A DNA stretch of 64,000 bases from DASUAL01 sp035763805 (GTDB lineage Bacteria; Gemmatimonadota; Gemmatimonadetes; Gemmatimonadales; GWC2-71-9), in assembly GCA_035763805.1 (NCBI GenBank), contig DASUAL010000092.1, positions 31,610-95,609 of the forward strand. Direction: 5' to 3'. Below, one piece after another: positions 8,292-16,944 of this stretch (positions within the stretch are counted from its first letter, which is position 1; every line of letters starts with the position of its first letter). The notes under the pieces were generated by a model. The model worked only from the letters and a program-made list of their open reading frames with translations. It searched no databases and was not told the origin of the DNA. The position numbers and the translations under genes were made by a program.

Positions 8292-9098
8292 TCAGAACAG
8301 CTTCACCCCGCCCAGCGCCGCGCCGGCGTCCCGCCACCGCGCGGCGGGCTCCGTCGCGAGACAGCGGCTCACCAGCTCGCCGAGCCATGGGGGCACCGTG
8401 CGGGCCTCGTCGAGCGGCTCCGATTCCGGGGCGGGCGGCCGTCCCGTGAGCATCTCGTGCACGAGCACCCCCACGGCGAAGATATCGTCGCGCGGCCCGG
8501 GGGGAGCGCTGCCGTCCGAGCGACGCTCGGGCGCGACGTAGGCGGCGGCACACAGCGCGGCGGTCGCGACGCCCGGGGCCCGCGGGCCACCGCCCGCGAG
8601 CGAGCGCTGCACGGCATCCACCATCCCGGTGTCGGCCACCGCCGCCCGCCCCTCGGTGAGCAGCACGTTCTCCGGCTTCAAGTCGCCGTGGGCTACGTTG
8701 GCTCCATGGGCGTGGGCGAGCGCGGCCAGGATGTCCCGGAGGATGTCGACGGTCCCGCGCAGCGGGAGCTCGCCGTGCTTGAGCAGCCAGGCGCGCAGCG
8801 TGGTCCCGTCGACGAAGTGCCGAGTATGGTAGACGAACGCACCTGCCCGTCCCGCGCCGCGGGGCCGCACGAGGCGCTCGTGCCCGAGCCGGTCGGCGAG
8901 CAGGATGATCTCGCGCTCGAAGACGCCCGCGTCCACCGCCAGGGACAGCTCGGCCGGCAGCAGCTTCACTAGCAGCTCGGGACCACTGGGCAGCTCCTGC
9001 ACGACGAACATACGACAGTCGCCGACCGGCCGGACCTCGCGCTCGACCCGGTAGATCGGGCCGAGGGCGGCCTCGAGCGCGCTGCGCAGATCGGACAC
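8292..9098 (-). CDS. Short soluble Ser/Thr protein kinase-like protein
   Basis: A 268-aa protein made only of a kinase domain, with no membrane anchor or sensor. The ATP-binding Lys is K45 in the beta-3-like LLVKLL strand. The catalytic loop is HGDLKPEN (137-144) with Gly replacing Arg of HRD, and the metal-binding DFG is replaced by DTG (156-158). An APE-like VAPERR follows. Catalytic Asp and Asn are retained, so activity is possible, but without RD-type activation. The glycine-rich loop is not recognisable. It could be a weak kinase or pseudokinase; target unknown. Confidence 0.8.
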   Translation of the reverse strand: MSDLRSALEAALGPIYRVEREVRPVGDCRMFVVQELPSGPELLVKLLPAELSLAVDAGVFEREIILLADRLGHERLVRPRGAGRAGAFVYHTRHFVDGTTLRAWLLKHGELPLRGTVDILRDILAALAHAHGANVAHGDLKPENVLLTEGRAAVADTGMVDAVQRSLAGGGPRAPGVATAALCAAAYVAPERRSDGSAPPGPRDDIFAVGVLVHEMLTGRPPAPESEPLDEARTVPPWLGELVSRCLATEPAARWRDAGAALGGVKLF

Positions 9099-9195
9099 CC
9101 GGGCGAGCCTCGAGTCAGGGGACAGCGCATAAGCTGGGCACGGGCGCGCCCGCCGACAAGACGCCAGGGAGTGCGGCCCGCCCGAGGCGGCCGAC

Positions 9196-9621
9196 TCAAC
9201 GCGCCAGGATGTTCCGGAGGTTCTCCAGGATGCGGCTCATGTGGCGTCGCACGTTGCGCCGCTCGAAGAAGCGCCCGCGCAGCCAGGCGACGAGGGACTG
9301 GGGGACCCAGGCATCTCTCACCGTCACGGCGGTGGCTCCGCCGGACGAGTCGAGACGAAACAGGGTCTTCCACCCCTTCCGCTGGCCTCGCTCGACCCAA
9401 CCGAAGGTGGCCGGTGGGTTGAAATCCACGACCTCGAACTCGGTGACGCGCCTGCCGAACCGCGCCTTGAACCGGGCGCCCCGTTTGAGTGGGGCGGCGC
9501 ACTCGACCCCGTCGCATCCGGGTAGCCACTGCGGGATACGGCCGGGGTTGGTGAGGAGGGCGAACACCTCCTCGATGGGCGCGCCCACGGACTCGATAAG
9601 GGTATGGCTCACAGGCCGCAT
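9196..9621 (-). CDS. SRPBCC-family (polyketide cyclase/START-like) protein
   Basis: About 141 aa with the SRPBCC pattern: an N-terminal strand, then APIEEVFALLTNP (helix plus the typical W-x-P-x-C region), strands with GWVERG, and a long C-terminal helix rich in Arg. Such proteins bind hydrophobic ligands in a deep cavity. The start MRPVSHTL is preferred by alignment to the family; a GTG 12 codons upstream is possible, and neither has a clear ribosome-binding site. Ligand unknown. Confidence 0.7.
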   Translation of the reverse strand: MRPVSHTLIESVGAPIEEVFALLTNPGRIPQWLPGCDGVECAAPLKRGARFKARFGRRVTEFEVVDFNPPATFGWVERGQRKGWKTLFRLDSSGGATAVTVRDAWVPQSLVAWLRGRFFERRNVRRHMSRILENLRNILAR

Positions 9622-9675
9622 AGCGATACTCTTGGAGGAGGATTCCGCAAGGATCACGCCGCCGCCGCGCCCGGC

Positions 9676-10209
9676 CTATTCTTGGCTCCCGGGCGGCTCT
9701 TCGTCGGCGGGCGGAGTCTTGTCTCGCCCCTCGAGCGCGCGCAGTTCCTCATTGATCCGCTCCAGCTCGGTCTTGTGCCGCTGGTAAAACAGCACGTTGG
9801 CCCGTGAGATTCCGGCCGGCAGGTTGTCGAACTTGCCCTGCTGCTGCTCGACCAAAAGGGCGCCCATCGCGGCCCCCGTCATCGACATCAGGAAGACGAC
9901 ATATTCCCGGGTCGTCATGCCGCCGGCGTTGATGGCCCGCTTGAGGGCGGGGTACCGCTCGTAGACGGCGGCCATTTCGGCGATGGTCTCGATCGTCGCG
10001 TCGTCGGCCCCCTCTCTTTCCCGGAACGCCTCGGGCTGGGCCTGGGCGGCGGCGATCACGTTGCGCGTTGCCTGGGTGAACTTCGCGAGCGCCGCGTCGG
10101 TGAGCTGGTAGCGGGCGAGCGTTTCGTCGTCGGACTGCGCGCCGAGGGGCGCGGCGAGGATTGTGACGGCCGCCGCGGCCGCGGCAAGCAGGGGGGAGGT
10201 TGAGCGCAT
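9676..10209 (-). CDS. Secreted protein of unknown function
   Basis: A 177-aa protein with a clear signal peptide ending in APLGAQ. The mature part is mostly helical: a charged region, a central segment with MTTREYVVFLMSMTGAAMGALL that could be amphipathic or membrane-associated, and a Pro/Glu-rich tail. No family recognised. Signal peptide form and amino-acid composition resemble other secreted proteins in this window. Confidence 0.65.
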   Translation of the reverse strand: MRSTSPLLAAAAAAVTILAAPLGAQSDDETLARYQLTDAALAKFTQATRNVIAAAQAQPEAFREREGADDATIETIAEMAAVYERYPALKRAINAGGMTTREYVVFLMSMTGAAMGALLVEQQQGKFDNLPAGISRANVLFYQRHKTELERINEELRALEGRDKTPPADEEPPGSQE

Positions 10210-10246
10210 CGTGACTCCCAGGTCGAGGTGAGTGAAATGGCCGAGG

Positions 10247-10513
10247 CTACAGAGTGATGTCGCCGCCCGGGTCCGATTCCTCCAGGTTCCGCAACATCTC
10301 CCGGGCCCGCTGGACCCGGCGGGCCCGCTCTGCGTCGTCGATCACCGCCCGCGACCAATCAGGCGCCCGTCCGCCCTCGGTCTCGAGCCGCAGCACCATG
10401 CCTTCCCGGGATCCCGGCGGCAACCGGCCCTTAGGCACGTCGAACGTCCGGCCATCGTCACCCACGATGACGGCGATGCGCCCTTCGAGACGATCGATCA
10501 CGTAGAAGGCCAT
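10247..10513 (-). CDS. DUF3006-family small protein
   Basis: An 88-aa protein beginning MAFYVIDRLEG, with the beta-rich DUF3006 core (IAVIVGDDGRTFDVP, then GxxEGMVL) and an Arg/Glu-rich C-terminal helix. The internal Met is chosen because it starts the conserved domain. DUF3006 proteins are often encoded beside ComEC-like metallo-beta-lactamase hydrolases, and one lies two genes away. Function unknown. Confidence 0.75.
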   Translation of the reverse strand: MAFYVIDRLEGRIAVIVGDDGRTFDVPKGRLPPGSREGMVLRLETEGGRAPDWSRAVIDDAERARRVQRAREMLRNLEESDPGGDITL

Positions 10514-10520
10514 AGCGGAG

Positions 10521-11093
10521 CTATTGTACCATCCCAAACCGCTTGTTGCGCGCGGTCATTTTGAGGAAGTACCGCAACCGCTGCTCGAAGACTTCCGGCC
10601 GGTGCCTCGCGGCCGCAATCCACCCGACTCGGATGCGCTTGTAGGACTCGGGGAAGCGGCTAAAGTTCTTCCAGGCCGCGGGGTCCCGCTCGAGTCGACT
10701 GCGGATGTCCTTGGGAATCGCCCACCTCGGTTTCCGCTTCGTGTCCGTGCGGTGATCGAAGACGTGCTTGATCCGCTCGAGGCCCGCCTTGGTCATGCGT
10801 CTGGAGGTGATCAAGCGGCGCACCCGCTCGCGGTTCATTGCGGAGAGACGGCTCGTGGGCCGGCGCGGGGAGAAGCGCTGGGCGTAGCGGTCCGAGTCGA
10901 TGGGCTTGAGGATGCTGTCGATCCAGCCGTAGCACAACGCCTCCTCGACGGCGTCGTTGTAGGGGATCCGGGGCTTGCCGCTGTGCTTCTTGTAGTAGAC
11001 GAGCCAGATCTCCCGCGCCGTGCGGTGGTGCTTCGACAGCCAAGCACGCCATTGCGCGCGGTCTCTCGCGTAGAAGGTCTGCCCCAGTTTCAT
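10521..11093 (-). CDS. YdeI/OmpD-associated-type protein
   Basis: A 190-aa protein with the YdeI-family signature: an N-terminal FYARDRAQWRAWL motif, then a conserved EALCYGWIDS block (~50-60), and a basic C-terminal region usually seen in members called bacteriocin-protection proteins. Probably cytoplasmic. It precedes the DUF3006 gene by 7 nt on the same strand, so they may be co-transcribed. Molecular function of the family is not established. Confidence 0.8.
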   Translation of the reverse strand: MKLGQTFYARDRAQWRAWLSKHHRTAREIWLVYYKKHSGKPRIPYNDAVEEALCYGWIDSILKPIDSDRYAQRFSPRRPTSRLSAMNRERVRRLITSRRMTKAGLERIKHVFDHRTDTKRKPRWAIPKDIRSRLERDPAAWKNFSRFPESYKRIRVGWIAAARHRPEVFEQRLRYFLKMTARNKRFGMVQ

Positions 11094-11120
11094 GTGCGCG
11101 CGAGGGCGGCGGGATTGGGC

Positions 11121-12021
11121 TCAGGGGCGCGCGTCACACGCGCAGCCCTGCGGCCGACGACACTGGTAGCTCCTGCTGATGCACGAGTTCCCGCATGCCT
11201 TCCCTCGCGTGCAGACCTTGCAGCAGGCGCGCCCGGCGGCTTGTCCCGATGCGGCGGTCGACGCTGAGTCGGCCGGAAAGGGCCGCACCGTGATGACGCC
11301 GGTCGCGGGCGCCGTTTCCGTGCTGACCACGAAACTCCCATCGCGATTGGCGAGCATCAAGACGCCGCCATCCCGGTCCGTGGGGTACACCCGAGCGCCG
11401 ACGGCTTGCCACAGCGCCACCACGCGCTGACGGGTGACCGTACGAGTTCCCGGCGCCGACCGAGATCACCGCGGCCACGGGATGCGTTCTCTCGACCCAC
11501 TCGCGGCTGGTGCCGTTCCAGGTGCCGTGGTGGGCCACCTTCACGACCTGGACCCGTGGCACGGTGTCGTAGCGCAGCCAGTACGCGAGCTCGGGCAGCT
11601 CCGAGTCGCCTGTGAGGAGGGCACGAAAGTCGCCGAACTCGACCACGATGCCCACCGAGCTGTTGTTCTGATCGGCCCGATCCCCGCCCCCTTCTGCTGT
11701 CGCGGTGGCATGGGGGAGGCCGTTGTCGAGGTAGAACCGCACCACGAACTGGGACAGGATCGCCGCCATCCCGCCGATGTGGTCCGCGTGATTATGACTG
11801 GCGACGGCGAGGTCGATGGTGTCGATGCCGAGCGCGCGCAGCCGGAGGGCGACGTCGCCCGACGGTCCGGCGTCGATCATGGCGGTCTTGCCGCCCTCTC
11901 GGACGAGCAGCGCGTCTCCCTGCCCGACATCGAGGAAGCGCAGCTCGAGCTGCTGGCCCCAGAGCGGGAGGGCCAACAGGAGGAATGAGAGAGCCAGGCG
12001 GACTACGGCCGATGCGCGCAT
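11121..12021 (-). pseudogene. ComEC-like metallo-beta-lactamase hydrolase, interrupted by a frameshift
   Basis: A secreted MBL-fold protein begins at 12021, 1 nt after the upstream kinase stop, with a signal peptide ending ALPLWGQ. It has FLDVGQGDALLV, the metal-binding SHNHADHIGG and the AHHGTWNGT motif of the ComEC/Rec2 C-terminal hydrolase group. After NSYGHPSAR the frame breaks near 11424. The other frame continues the family sequence (VALWQAVGARVYPTDRDG) and ends in a Cys-rich tail, CCKVCTRGKACGNSC then CACD, before a stop at 11121. Joined, it would be ~300 aa. Either a recent loss-of-function indel or a sequencing error; the downstream half shows no decay. Confidence 0.8.
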
Positions 12022-12022
12022 G

Positions 12023-14668
12023 CTACCTGAGGCCTTCCAGCGTCCAGATGTCCCCGCCCCGCGGCGTCGCCCGGTCGAACAGGACCCAACGACCGTCGGG
12101 AGACCAGACGGTGTAGTCGATCCGGATTTCCGGGTTCGGGAACTCGAAGACGCGCTGGGGAGCCTCCCCGCGCAGCGGATAAACCCACAGAACCTTGTGG
12201 TCCCGGACGTCCATGATGCGGGAGCGATCGGGGGAGAAGGACAGGTGGGCACCACTCGCGACGTCCGACAGGCGCTCGAGCCGCCCGGTCTCGATCGACA
12301 CTCGATGGATCTGGATTCGGCCCGCCGGTTCCGCACGGAAGATCACCCAGCGCCCGTCCGCCGACCAGCGCATGAAGTGCCCGCCCACGCCGATGGACGT
12401 GAGCTTGCGTTGCCCCGAACCGTCCGCGTTCATCACCCAAACCTCGTGCCGGCCGTCGCGGTCGGAGTGGAACGCGATGCGCGTCCCGTCCGGCGCGTAG
12501 AAGGGGTTGATGTCCGCTCCCGGCGCCTCGGTGAGGCGGGTGGGCGGCCCGCCGCCGGCGGCCACGGACCAGATGTCGCTGTGACCCCCGCGCGCCGAGA
12601 AGAACACGATCGTTCCGCCGTCGGGCGACCAGTTCGGCTGGTAGTCTCCGCCGGAGCCGGTCGTAACCTGGCGATCCGTGCCGTCGCCGAGCGAGCGCAC
12701 CCAGATGTTCATCTCGCCCGCACGATCCGAGTTCAAGGCAATGCTGCGGCCGTCGGGCGACCAGGCGCCGCGGCTCTCGACGCGCGTGGTCCCGACGACC
12801 GGCTGGGGCTCGCCCGTCGCCCGTCCGGTGCTGGGATCGACCGGCAGGCGCCACAGGTCCGAGTCGTAGCCAAGGATCGAAAAGGCCAGGCGCCGCCCCT
12901 CCGGATCGAGCGTGGCTTGGCCGTCGTCGCCGGCGCCCGTCGTGATCTGCTGCGCCGCCTCCACCGGGCGGCCATCGCGCCCGACGGGCAGCCGCCACAG
13001 GTTGAGCCCGCCGCCACGGAACGACGAGAAATAGACGAACGCCCTGTCGGGGGACCACACGGGATCCATGTCCAGCACGTTGTCATCGGTGAGTCGGATC
13101 GTGGCGCGGGAGGCGACGTCGAGCACCACGATGTCGGACTTGCTCTGCTCGATGCGCCGGAACACGAGCTTCGTGCCGTCCGGGGACCAGCGCGGCGTCC
13201 CGTGCACGACGGCCTCCGAGCCTTCGGTCGAGACTTGCTGCGCGTTGTGACCGCTCGCGTCCGCGATCCAGACGCGGCGGGGTCCCGACCACCGCGCCGC
13301 GAAGGCCAGCCGGCGGCCGTCGGGCGAGTAGGCCGGATCGAACGCGTTGGCCACGATCTGCGTCTCCCGACCCGACGCCAGGTCCAGCGTCCAGATGTCG
13401 CCCCCGTCCTGGTACCAGCCGCGGATGTCGGTGGGCTCGAGCTTGCCCCGCGCGAGGTTCGAGCGGACGAGCGCGATCGTGCGCCCGTCGGAGGCCCAGG
13501 TGGGTTCGATCTCGTCGGCGGCGCCCCGGGTCAGCTGCCGCTCCACCCCGGTCGCGAGCGTCGTGAGGAAGAGCTTCTTGTAGCCGCCGGTCTCGGCGAC
13601 GTACGCCAGGCTGCCGCCGTCGGGCGACCACGCGGGCCACTCCTCCACGCCGGCGCCGAAGGTGAGCTGCGCCAACCGGCGCCCGAACCCCGAGGCCACG
13701 GCGCCGCCCGGAGACGCCATCCGGTCGGCGCCTTTTCCCGGCCCGGAGACGAGGAGCGCTCCGATGACGAGCACGGCGATAGCGGCCGCCGCGCCGAGCG
13801 CCAGGCGGGCGCGACGCCCCGGACTGCGCGCGGCCGTCGGGTCGAGCGCGAGCCGCTCGGCGAACTGGGCGGCGGTGAGGCGGGCCCCGGGCTCGCTCGT
13901 GAGCGCGCCACTCACTGTCTCGTCGACCTGCGGCGGGATCCCGTCGCGCACCGCAGAGACGCGCGGAGCGGGCTCGGTGAGCCGGCGGGTCAGGCTGGCC
14001 TGCGGCGTCGGTCCGCTGAAGGGCGGCTCCCCGGCGAGCATTTCGTACAGCACGCAACCGAGGGAGTAGACGTCGCTCCGCCCGTCCAGGTCGCGGTCCC
14101 CCAGCGCCTGCTCGGGGCTCATGTACGCCGGCGTCCCCATCACCAGGCCGGTCTCCGTGAGCCGGTCGACCCCCGCCACGCTCACGGCGTGGGCGATCCC
14201 GAAGTCGCTCACCACGGCGTGGCCGGCCTCGAGCAGGATGTTCTCCGGCTTGATGTCGCGGTGCACCACGCCCAGCCCGTGCGCGTAGGCGAGGGCATCC
14301 GCGACCTCGCGGGCGATGCGCGTCGCGTCCGCGACGGGGAGGCGTCGCTCACGCCCGAGCCGGCGCCTGAGGGACTCCCCCTCGACGTACGGCATCACAT
14401 AGTAGAGGAGTCCACCCGCCGTGCCGGAGTCGATCAGCAGCAGGATGTTCGGGTGGCCGAGGCGCGCCGTGATTCGGACTTCACGCAGAAACCGCTCGGC
14501 ACCGACCGCGGCGGCCAAGTGGGAGCGGAGAACTTTGATGGCGACTCTGCGGTCGTGCTTCAGGTCCCGCGCGAGGTACACGACCGCCATCCCGCCGGCG
14601 CCCAGATCGCCTTCGATGGCGTAGCGGCCGGCGAGGACGGACTTGAGCCGGTCCAGCTCCTCGGCCAC
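12023..14668 (-). CDS. Membrane-anchored Ser/Thr protein kinase with C-terminal TolB/WD40-like propeller
   Basis: An 881-aa sensor kinase. The kinase domain (~15-275) is complete: glycine loop GAGGMAVVYLA, K45, HRDIKPEN (D138) and DFG (155-157). A single transmembrane helix (~292-312) leads to an extracytoplasmic beta-propeller with at least ten repeats of the type WSPDG-x-LAF, as in TolB and DPP-IV N-terminal domains. The architecture is characteristic of Gemmatimonadota and Acidobacteriota. Start codon is GTG. It is followed by the MBL hydrolase gene 1 nt later, suggesting an operon. The propeller probably binds an envelope ligand; target unknown. Confidence 0.93.
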   Translation of the reverse strand: MAEELDRLKSVLAGRYAIEGDLGAGGMAVVYLARDLKHDRRVAIKVLRSHLAAAVGAERFLREVRITARLGHPNILLLIDSGTAGGLLYYVMPYVEGESLRRRLGRERRLPVADATRIAREVADALAYAHGLGVVHRDIKPENILLEAGHAVVSDFGIAHAVSVAGVDRLTETGLVMGTPAYMSPEQALGDRDLDGRSDVYSLGCVLYEMLAGEPPFSGPTPQASLTRRLTEPAPRVSAVRDGIPPQVDETVSGALTSEPGARLTAAQFAERLALDPTAARSPGRRARLALGAAAAIAVLVIGALLVSGPGKGADRMASPGGAVASGFGRRLAQLTFGAGVEEWPAWSPDGGSLAYVAETGGYKKLFLTTLATGVERQLTRGAADEIEPTWASDGRTIALVRSNLARGKLEPTDIRGWYQDGGDIWTLDLASGRETQIVANAFDPAYSPDGRRLAFAARWSGPRRVWIADASGHNAQQVSTEGSEAVVHGTPRWSPDGTKLVFRRIEQSKSDIVVLDVASRATIRLTDDNVLDMDPVWSPDRAFVYFSSFRGGGLNLWRLPVGRDGRPVEAAQQITTGAGDDGQATLDPEGRRLAFSILGYDSDLWRLPVDPSTGRATGEPQPVVGTTRVESRGAWSPDGRSIALNSDRAGEMNIWVRSLGDGTDRQVTTGSGGDYQPNWSPDGGTIVFFSARGGHSDIWSVAAGGGPPTRLTEAPGADINPFYAPDGTRIAFHSDRDGRHEVWVMNADGSGQRKLTSIGVGGHFMRWSADGRWVIFRAEPAGRIQIHRVSIETGRLERLSDVASGAHLSFSPDRSRIMDVRDHKVLWVYPLRGEAPQRVFEFPNPEIRIDYTVWSPDGRWVLFDRATPRGGDIWTLEGLR

Positions 14669-14720
14669 GGGACGGTCCTGGAGGGGACGCCTCCAAGATA
14701 GTAGCCCAGTCTGTCCTCCG

Positions 14721-14750
14721 CCCCGGCCCCCCCCCGCCCCCCCCGCCCCC
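14721..14750. repeat. Homopolymeric C/G tract upstream of the propeller kinase
   Basis: Runs of 4, 9, 8 and 5 C separated by GG or single G. On the kinase coding strand this is a G-run array 53 nt upstream of the start codon, able in principle to form a G-quadruplex and prone to slippage. Confidence 0.8.
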
Positions 14751-14759
14751 AGAGGGAGT

Positions 14760-15635
14760 TCAGCCGCGGGCGCGAGCCCCCCGAACGAGCGTGGGCTGGA
14801 GGTCGGTGATGTCCCGCAGCGTCGCGACCGTGCCGATCAGCTGTCCTGCCACCACCAGCCGCGTCGTCACGACGGCGACCGCGCGCTCCTTGCCATCGGC
14901 CCGCGCCACGGTGGTTTCGAAGCGCTGCTCCTCGCCGCCGAGCGCGAGACGCTCCCGTTCGGCCACCTCCTGGCGCTGCCCGGGGGCGACGAGCTCGTCG
15001 ATCGCCGTGCCCGGCAGACCGCCCGGCCGGTGGCCGAACAGCTCGGTGGCGGCGCGGCTCGCCATGAGAACGCTGCGATCGAGTGCCGTTACCACGACGG
15101 CCTCGGGAAGGGCGGCCACGATCACCCCGGCCAATTGTAGCGCGTCAAGCTCGTGGCTCGGTCCCATGAACGTCGGTCGTGCACGGGGTTGGCGCAGTCG
15201 CCAGCTGGGCCGCGCCATGACCGTTATGTGACCTTCCTGTTCGACGCAGCGCAGGCGCGTGATTGGGTCACTCCGCAGTCTGGCGGCAACATGGTGACGC
15301 TCGAGCGCGGCGATGATTTCCTCAACGCGGTAGTGGTGGAAGACTGCCTGAGAGATCAGCAAGGAGGGGGAGGGGTCACCCTGCTCGACGCGGAATAGAC
15401 AGGCCTCGGCGCTGCGATCCTCGGTCACCCGCGTCTTCGCCCGAGGGAACTGCTCGCGCATCCACTGGGCCATTCGGTCGACGGATGCCTTCACGTCGAC
15501 CTGGACGTGCGCGCGATCGAGCCGCGGCTGGCTTTCATCAGCGAGCCGCGCTGGCCCTGCATCCACTGCTTCTTCTCGGTTGGCGCGCAGCATCCAAGGG
15601 CTCGAGTGCGTGCTAACAACGGGCTTGGGGCGCAA
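14760..15635 (-). CDS. PAS-domain protein with an uncharacterised N-terminal region
   Basis: Up to 291 aa. Residues ~165-285 form a PAS domain (IVAALPEAVVVTALDRSVLMASRAATELFG ordering: helix, strand, sensor loop), ending in VATLRDITD as PAS domains linked to signalling outputs do, yet the protein ends just afterwards. The first ~150 residues contain no known domain and may partly precede the true start; internal starts near residue 15 are possible. No kinase, GGDEF or HTH output is present, so it probably acts through a partner. Confidence 0.6.
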   Translation of the reverse strand: MRPKPVVSTHSSPWMLRANREEAVDAGPARLADESQPRLDRAHVQVDVKASVDRMAQWMREQFPRAKTRVTEDRSAEACLFRVEQGDPSPSLLISQAVFHHYRVEEIIAALERHHVAARLRSDPITRLRCVEQEGHITVMARPSWRLRQPRARPTFMGPSHELDALQLAGVIVAALPEAVVVTALDRSVLMASRAATELFGHRPGGLPGTAIDELVAPGQRQEVAERERLALGGEEQRFETTVARADGKERAVAVVTTRLVVAGQLIGTVATLRDITDLQPTLVRGARARG

Positions 15636-15841
15636 ATCCTGTGCCCGCTGCGTCTTAGGCGTTTAGGCCCCGGATAGGGGGCGCTCAGGCATTATTCGCG
15701 CTCACATGTAGCAATCATGCAACACTATCGTCTGAGTTTTCCACACGGAAAGTTCAAAACCCACCACCACTGTCACTCTCGGCCCGTCCCCAATTCGGCC
15801 CTGCAAGCGCCTGTCGTCGAAGCGGTTAGTGGATCCGGAAC

Positions 15842-15870
15842 TTGACAGGTCAGCGGCGCCGTTCTACAGT
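15842..15870 (+). promoter_or_regulatory. Sigma-70-like promoter upstream of the HAD gene
   Basis: TTGACA (15842-15847) and TACAGT (15865-15870) are separated by 17 nt, giving a predicted start near 15877. A perfect -35 is rare in this GC-rich sequence. Confidence 0.5.
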
Positions 15871-15977
15871 GCGTTGGAGCTTATGGCCGTCGAACTACAC
15901 TGCCTAGCCACATGACTCTGCCCAATTGCCGGTGGGGCCCCTAGAACAGCCAGCCCCCTGGGCGGTACGATGGTGTG

Positions 15978-16017
15978 CCAACGCCCCCCCCGGAGCTGGT
16001 TCCGGGGGGGGCGTTGG
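15978..16017 (+). promoter_or_regulatory. Very stable 17-bp hairpin in the HAD leader
   Basis: Left arm 15978-15994 and right arm 16001-16017 pair perfectly, with eight consecutive C:G pairs and a 6-nt loop. Only GGGTTT follows, so it is a weak intrinsic terminator at best. It ends ~23 nt before the ribosome-binding site of the HAD gene. Confidence 0.7.
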
Positions 16018-16051
16018 GTTTCTAGGGGACTCACGACTCGAGGAAGGACTG

Positions 16052-16852
16052 ATGAAACGATATCTGCTGGCGAGCGACTTCGACCAAACATTGAGCTTCA
16101 ACGATTCGGGCATCGTGCTGAGCGAGCTGCTCGGGATCTCGGGCTTCCGAGACAGGGTCGCGGGACTGTCTTCCATCCACCTCGTCCAGCAGGGGGCTGA
16201 GCTGGCGTATCTGCTGCTTCACGATCCGGAGTATCGTCGCGTGCGGCGGGAGCATCTGCTCGAGGTGGGAAAACGAGTTCGTCTGAAGCAGAACCTCGGC
16301 TTGCTATCGCGGCTGCTCGGCGAACTCGATGGCTACAGCTTTGCCTTCTACGTCATATCGGCCGCGCCCGAAGAGGTGATCCAGTCGGCCCTGGAGGGTA
16401 TCGTTCTTCCGGATCACATCTACGGGACGCAGTTCCGCTACGATGCCGCGTCCGGCGAGATCCAGTCCATCGTGCGGGTCCCGGCCGGCTACGGCAAGGT
16501 GGCTGTGCTCGAGGAGCTACGCGCCAAGCTGCCGGTGAGCCACGACCGCGTCATTTACGTCGGCGACGGTGGCTCGGACGTTCACGTCATGCTCCACGTC
16601 AACCGTCTGAACGGATTCACGATCGCCGTGTCGGAGGCCCAGTACCTCACCCCGATCGCGAAGCGCACCGTGCTGAGCGACGACGCGCTCAGCGTGCTCG
16701 TGCCGATCCTCGAGGAGATCGCCGGGCACGACGCCGCCGCGATTCACGCGTTGTTCGAGTCCCACGGGTTCGTGCTTCAGGAGTGGAACAAGGTTCGCAC
16801 GGACCTCCTGACCATCCGCGAGAACGACGCGGCGCCGCCGCTGGTCGCCTGA
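16052..16852 (+). CDS. HAD-superfamily phosphatase, phosphoserine phosphatase-like
   Basis: A 266-aa haloacid dehalogenase-type phosphatase. Motif I is DFDQTLS with nucleophile D9 and acid/base D11; motif II is VISAAP; the metal-binding motif is VGDGGSD. A helical cap is inserted after motif I, as in subfamily IB (phosphoserine phosphatase/UmpH-type). Start MKRYLLA follows an AGGAAGG ribosome-binding site; the longer frame upstream would run through the hairpin. Substrate is probably a small phosphomonoester but not determinable. It stands alone, with a long structured leader that may regulate it. Confidence 0.85.
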   Translation: MKRYLLASDFDQTLSFNDSGIVLSELLGISGFRDRVAGLSSIHLVQQGAELAYLLLHDPEYRRVRREHLLEVGKRVRLKQNLGLLSRLLGELDGYSFAFYVISAAPEEVIQSALEGIVLPDHIYGTQFRYDAASGEIQSIVRVPAGYGKVAVLEELRAKLPVSHDRVIYVGDGGSDVHVMLHVNRLNGFTIAVSEAQYLTPIAKRTVLSDDALSVLVPILEEIAGHDAAAIHALFESHGFVLQEWNKVRTDLLTIRENDAAPPLVA

Positions 16853-16944
16853 ACGAGGTACGCATCCGCCCTGAAGAGGGGTGACGGCTGTCACCGGACG
16901 AGCCCGGGAGAATCCCCAACCTTTTGCGTGAGGGAGGTTCTCCT

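Larger units (their letters stand above)
15636..16051. other. Intergenic region with structured leader of the HAD phosphatase gene
   Basis: No credible protein gene. It holds a promoter-like pair near 15842-15870, then about 175 nt of leader to the HAD start. An outer helix (CCCCTAGA at 15938-15945 with TCTAGGGG at 16021-16028) could enclose a perfect 17-bp hairpin. An independent small RNA ending at the hairpin is equally possible. Confidence 0.5.

Noticed and set aside
11816..14701. A 961-codon plus-strand open frame
   Set aside because: It is antisense to the propeller kinase, which has full kinase motifs and WSPDG repeats. The plus-strand product is low-complexity Arg/Pro/Ala sequence typical of GC-rich shadows.
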